A stretch of 64,000 bases of DNA. Source: Candidatus Babeliales bacterium. GTDB taxonomy: Bacteria > Babelota > Babeliae > Babelales > Chromulinivoraceae. The stretch is from assembly GCA_041660205.1 (NCBI GenBank), contig JBAZWT010000006.1, positions 6,462 to 70,461 of the forward strand, read 5' to 3'. Under the pieces are notes generated by a model. The model made no database searches and was not told the origin of the DNA. It saw only the letters and a list, made by a program, of their open reading frames with translations. Of this stretch, positions 62,802-64,000 are shown one piece after another; the first letter of the stretch is position 1; each line of letters starts with the position of its first letter. A program made the position numbers and the translations under genes.

Positions 62802-62965
62802 TCATGTTTTTTCAAAAAAGTTAAACCTCGTATCGAGCATCTGATCAATAAATTCCTTTGCAACCATTTTTTCGACTTCCAAATCATTGACTTCGATGAC
62901 CCGTTTTTGCCATTCTAGTGAGTAAATATTACAAAAGGTCCAGCCGTCGCTTACAGCAATGGCGG
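62802..62965 (-). other. Possible remnant or small ORF between murC and the Gly/His-rich gene
   Basis: An open minus-strand frame reads YSLEWQKRVIEVNDLEVEKM, then VAKEFIDQMLDTRFNFFEKT. It looks protein-like, but no start or ribosome site is convincing, and its upstream end runs into the GTCC...GGAC repeat at 62936-62971. It may be the tail of a decayed gene. The family is not recognised. Confidence 0.3.
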
Positions 62966-62971
62966 ACAAGG
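62936..62971 (+). repeat. GTCCAGCC...GGCGGAC element (copy 2)
   Basis: The + strand reads GTCCAGCCGTCGCTTACAGC, then AATGGCGGAC. It shares both ends (GTCCAGCC, ATGGCGGACA) with the region at 9667-9705; the middles differ in length. It lies directly before the ribosome site of the Gly/His-rich gene. Confidence 0.6.
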
Positions 62972-62989
62972 AAAATGGAGGTTTTATCA

Positions 62990-63493
62990 ATGAATAAAAA
63001 ATTATTACTTTTACTTGCTCTTGCAGCATCTAGTGAATCTCTGCCTCGCGGTGGTGGCGGTCACGGTGGTGGTGGTCATGGCGGCGGTGGTCATGGCGGC
63101 GGTGGTCACGGTGGTGGACATGGTGGATACCATGGCAGTGGACGCGGTGGCTGGGGTGGTCGAGGCGGTTATGGTCGAGGCGGCTGGGGACGTGGTTATG
63201 GTTGGGGAGGCGTTGGTCTAGGCGTTGGTCTAGGCGTTGGTTTAGGCTTTAGCAACTGGGGTTATGGTGGTTGGAATGGATACAATAGTGGTTGGTGGTT
63301 ACAGTCACCGTACTGGTACGCAGGAAACGATTGGGCTTATTTATCTCAAGAACGAAGACTACAAGAAATTGAACGTCAACAACAAATTCTTCGTGATCAA
63401 CAAAGAGATTCTGACAATGAAGATTTAAGAACTCAGCTTACACACTTGCAAAGACGACATGATGAATTACAAAAACAAGTAAATAATCAATAA
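62990..63493 (+). CDS. Small exported Gly/His/Trp/Tyr-rich protein
   Basis: Family not recognised. ATG 62990 is preceded by GGAGG, giving 167 residues; the longer frame from 62918 lacks such a site. Residues 1-17 are a signal peptide (MNKKLLLLLALAASSES). Then GGHGGGGHGGGG-type repeats (about residues 20-45), Gly/Trp/Tyr-rich segments (GRGGWGGRGGYGRGGWGRGY), a hydrophobic Gly-Val-Gly-Leu stretch, and an acidic/Gln-rich helical tail (QEIERQQQILRDQQRDSDNE) likely to be coiled coil. The His cluster could bind metal. The next two genes have similar plans, so this is probably a small secreted-protein operon. Confidence 0.75.
   Translation: MNKKLLLLLALAASSESLPRGGGGHGGGGHGGGGHGGGGHGGGHGGYHGSGRGGWGGRGGYGRGGWGRGYGWGGVGLGVGLGVGLGFSNWGYGGWNGYNSGWWLQSPYWYAGNDWAYLSQERRLQEIERQQQILRDQQRDSDNEDLRTQLTHLQRRHDELQKQVNNQ
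63049..63125. repeat. Tandem GGTGGTGGTCAT-type repeat encoding GGHG units
   Basis: Imperfect 12- to 15-bp units of GGTGGT, CATGGC and the like run head to tail, encoding GGGGHGGGGHGG. Prone to slippage in multiples of three. Confidence 0.85.
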
Positions 63494-63524
63494 AAATTTA
63501 ATTATTCATAAAAAGGAGAAAAAG

Positions 63525-63773
63525 ATGAAAACTTTATACAAAATATTGCTGGTAGCAGCTCTTGTTGCTATAGCTGTTTTCACCGTACGTCAAATGAAAG
63601 CTTTAAGTTTTGGTATCGGTGGTGATCGTGGTGGCGTTGGCGTAAGTGTTGGCGATGGTTATTATGGTGATGATTATTATGATGGTTATTATAATCGTCC
63701 TTATCGACGTGGTTGGTTTGGTCGCGATCGTGGTTATTATGGCCATGGATATCGCGGTGGATATTGGAGATAG
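63525..63773 (+). CDS. Small exported Gly/Tyr-rich protein
   Basis: 82 residues; AAAGGAGAAAAAG precedes the ATG. Residues 1-25 are a signal or anchor (MKTLYKILLVAALVAIAVF). The rest is Gly/Tyr/Asp/Arg-rich (GDGYYGDDYYDGYYNRPYRR). No family is known to me. It lies 31 bp after the Gly/His-rich gene and 34 bp before the next one, so all three are probably co-transcribed. Confidence 0.72.
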   Translation: MKTLYKILLVAALVAIAVFTVRQMKALSFGIGGDRGGVGVSVGDGYYGDDYYDGYYNRPYRRGWFGRDRGYYGHGYRGGYWR

Positions 63774-63807
63774 TAAAAATAATATTCCTTAAAAAAGGAA
63801 ACGATTA

Positions 63808-64000
63808 ATGAAAAAAATATTATTAGCATTTGAACTTATTTCAGCTAGTAAAACTATGCCTGAATGGAGAGAGAATCGCGGCTTTTTAGGTGGAGTTTTA
63901 AACACTGGAGAAGCGATTGTTGAAGCTCCTGCAGAGATAGTCAGCCCTTCTTACAGAGAAGATGCAAAAATTAGAAGTGATGAGCGACGATATAGGAGAG
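63808..64000 (+). CDS. Small exported protein, 3' end outside window
   Basis: The frame is open from ATG 63808 (AAAGGAA upstream) to the window edge: 64 codons. The N-terminus MKKILLAFELISASKTMPEW resembles a signal peptide of the same kind as in the two genes before it; then RENRGFLGGVLNTGEAIVEA. Family not recognised; truncated by the window. Confidence 0.65.
   Translation, partial: MKKILLAFELISASKTMPEWRENRGFLGGVLNTGEAIVEAPAEIVSPSYREDAKIRSDERRYRR

Noticed and set aside
63049..63125. Short tandem repeats that might suggest a CRISPR-like array
   Set aside because: Units are 12-15 bp without unique spacers and encode Gly/His in frame; it is a coding repeat.

Overview
The window is about 64 kb of AT-rich bacterial DNA. 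Its core is an unbroken translation-gene operon (str, S10, spc and alpha blocks, about 35.5-55.1 kb, all on the minus strand). Around it lie compact housekeeping genes and many secreted proteins that I cannot assign to families. A YidC with a large periplasmic domain, SecD, a SpoIID-domain protein and MurC point to a peptidoglycan-containing, probably Gram-negative cell. The small, streamlined gene set, the low-complexity secreted proteins, the ATP-dependent archaeal-type DNA ligase and the palindromic repeats inside genes fit a host-associated lineage such as Candidatus Dependentiae (TM6/Babeliae). That placement is inference from gene style; no 16S rRNA gene is present.

Layout. 1-4.3 kb: a very large secreted protein cut by the window edge and a small secreted protein with eight short repeats. 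4.4-7.7 kb: DNA ligase and a secreted protein with a duplicated domain. 7.9-9.9 kb: tRNA-Met, secD, tRNA-Leu. 9.9-16.1 kb: a coiled-coil exported protein, a flavin split-barrel protein, hemW, a DUF4381-like protein, a DUF58 protein, serS and hupB. 16.3-17.1 kb: tatD. 17.2-22.4 kb: an accessory cassette (see below). 22.6-29.6 kb: a sodium/solute symporter, a YdjM-like protein, a SpoIID protein, RNase H, a CT398-like zinc-ribbon protein, a tRNA with anticodon CAU, gap and nfo. 29.7-32.5 kb: sbcC. 32.7-35.3 kb: three small exported proteins, two of them tandem paralogues. 35.5-55.1 kb: nfu and the ribosomal superoperon with secY, adk, map, infA, rpoA, tuf and fusA. 55.4-62.8 kb: rseP, rplM, pepP, recR, yidC, a MerR regulator and murC. 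63-64 kb: Gly/His-rich and Gly/Tyr-rich small secreted proteins.

The most interesting locus is the minus-strand cassette at 17191-22424, headed by a good sigma70-type promoter. It encodes (i) an addiction-module-antidote-like HTH fused to two treble-clef zinc ribbons, (ii) a protein with four more zinc ribbons, a superfamily 2 helicase and an Rrp8-like (eukaryotic nucleolar type) methyltransferase, split by a single-base frameshift, and (iii) a protein with the acidic-residue pattern of a PIN nuclease. I read it as a candidate nucleic-acid-targeting conflict or defence system not known to me.

Other notable points are a second single-base frameshift, in the essential gene rplE; palindromic repeat elements inserted in coding sequence and read in different frames; and a 42-bp-arm inverted repeat with compensating changes after sbcC. 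rpmD is missing from the spc block, rpsI does not follow rplM, and secF and sbcD are not next to their usual partners.
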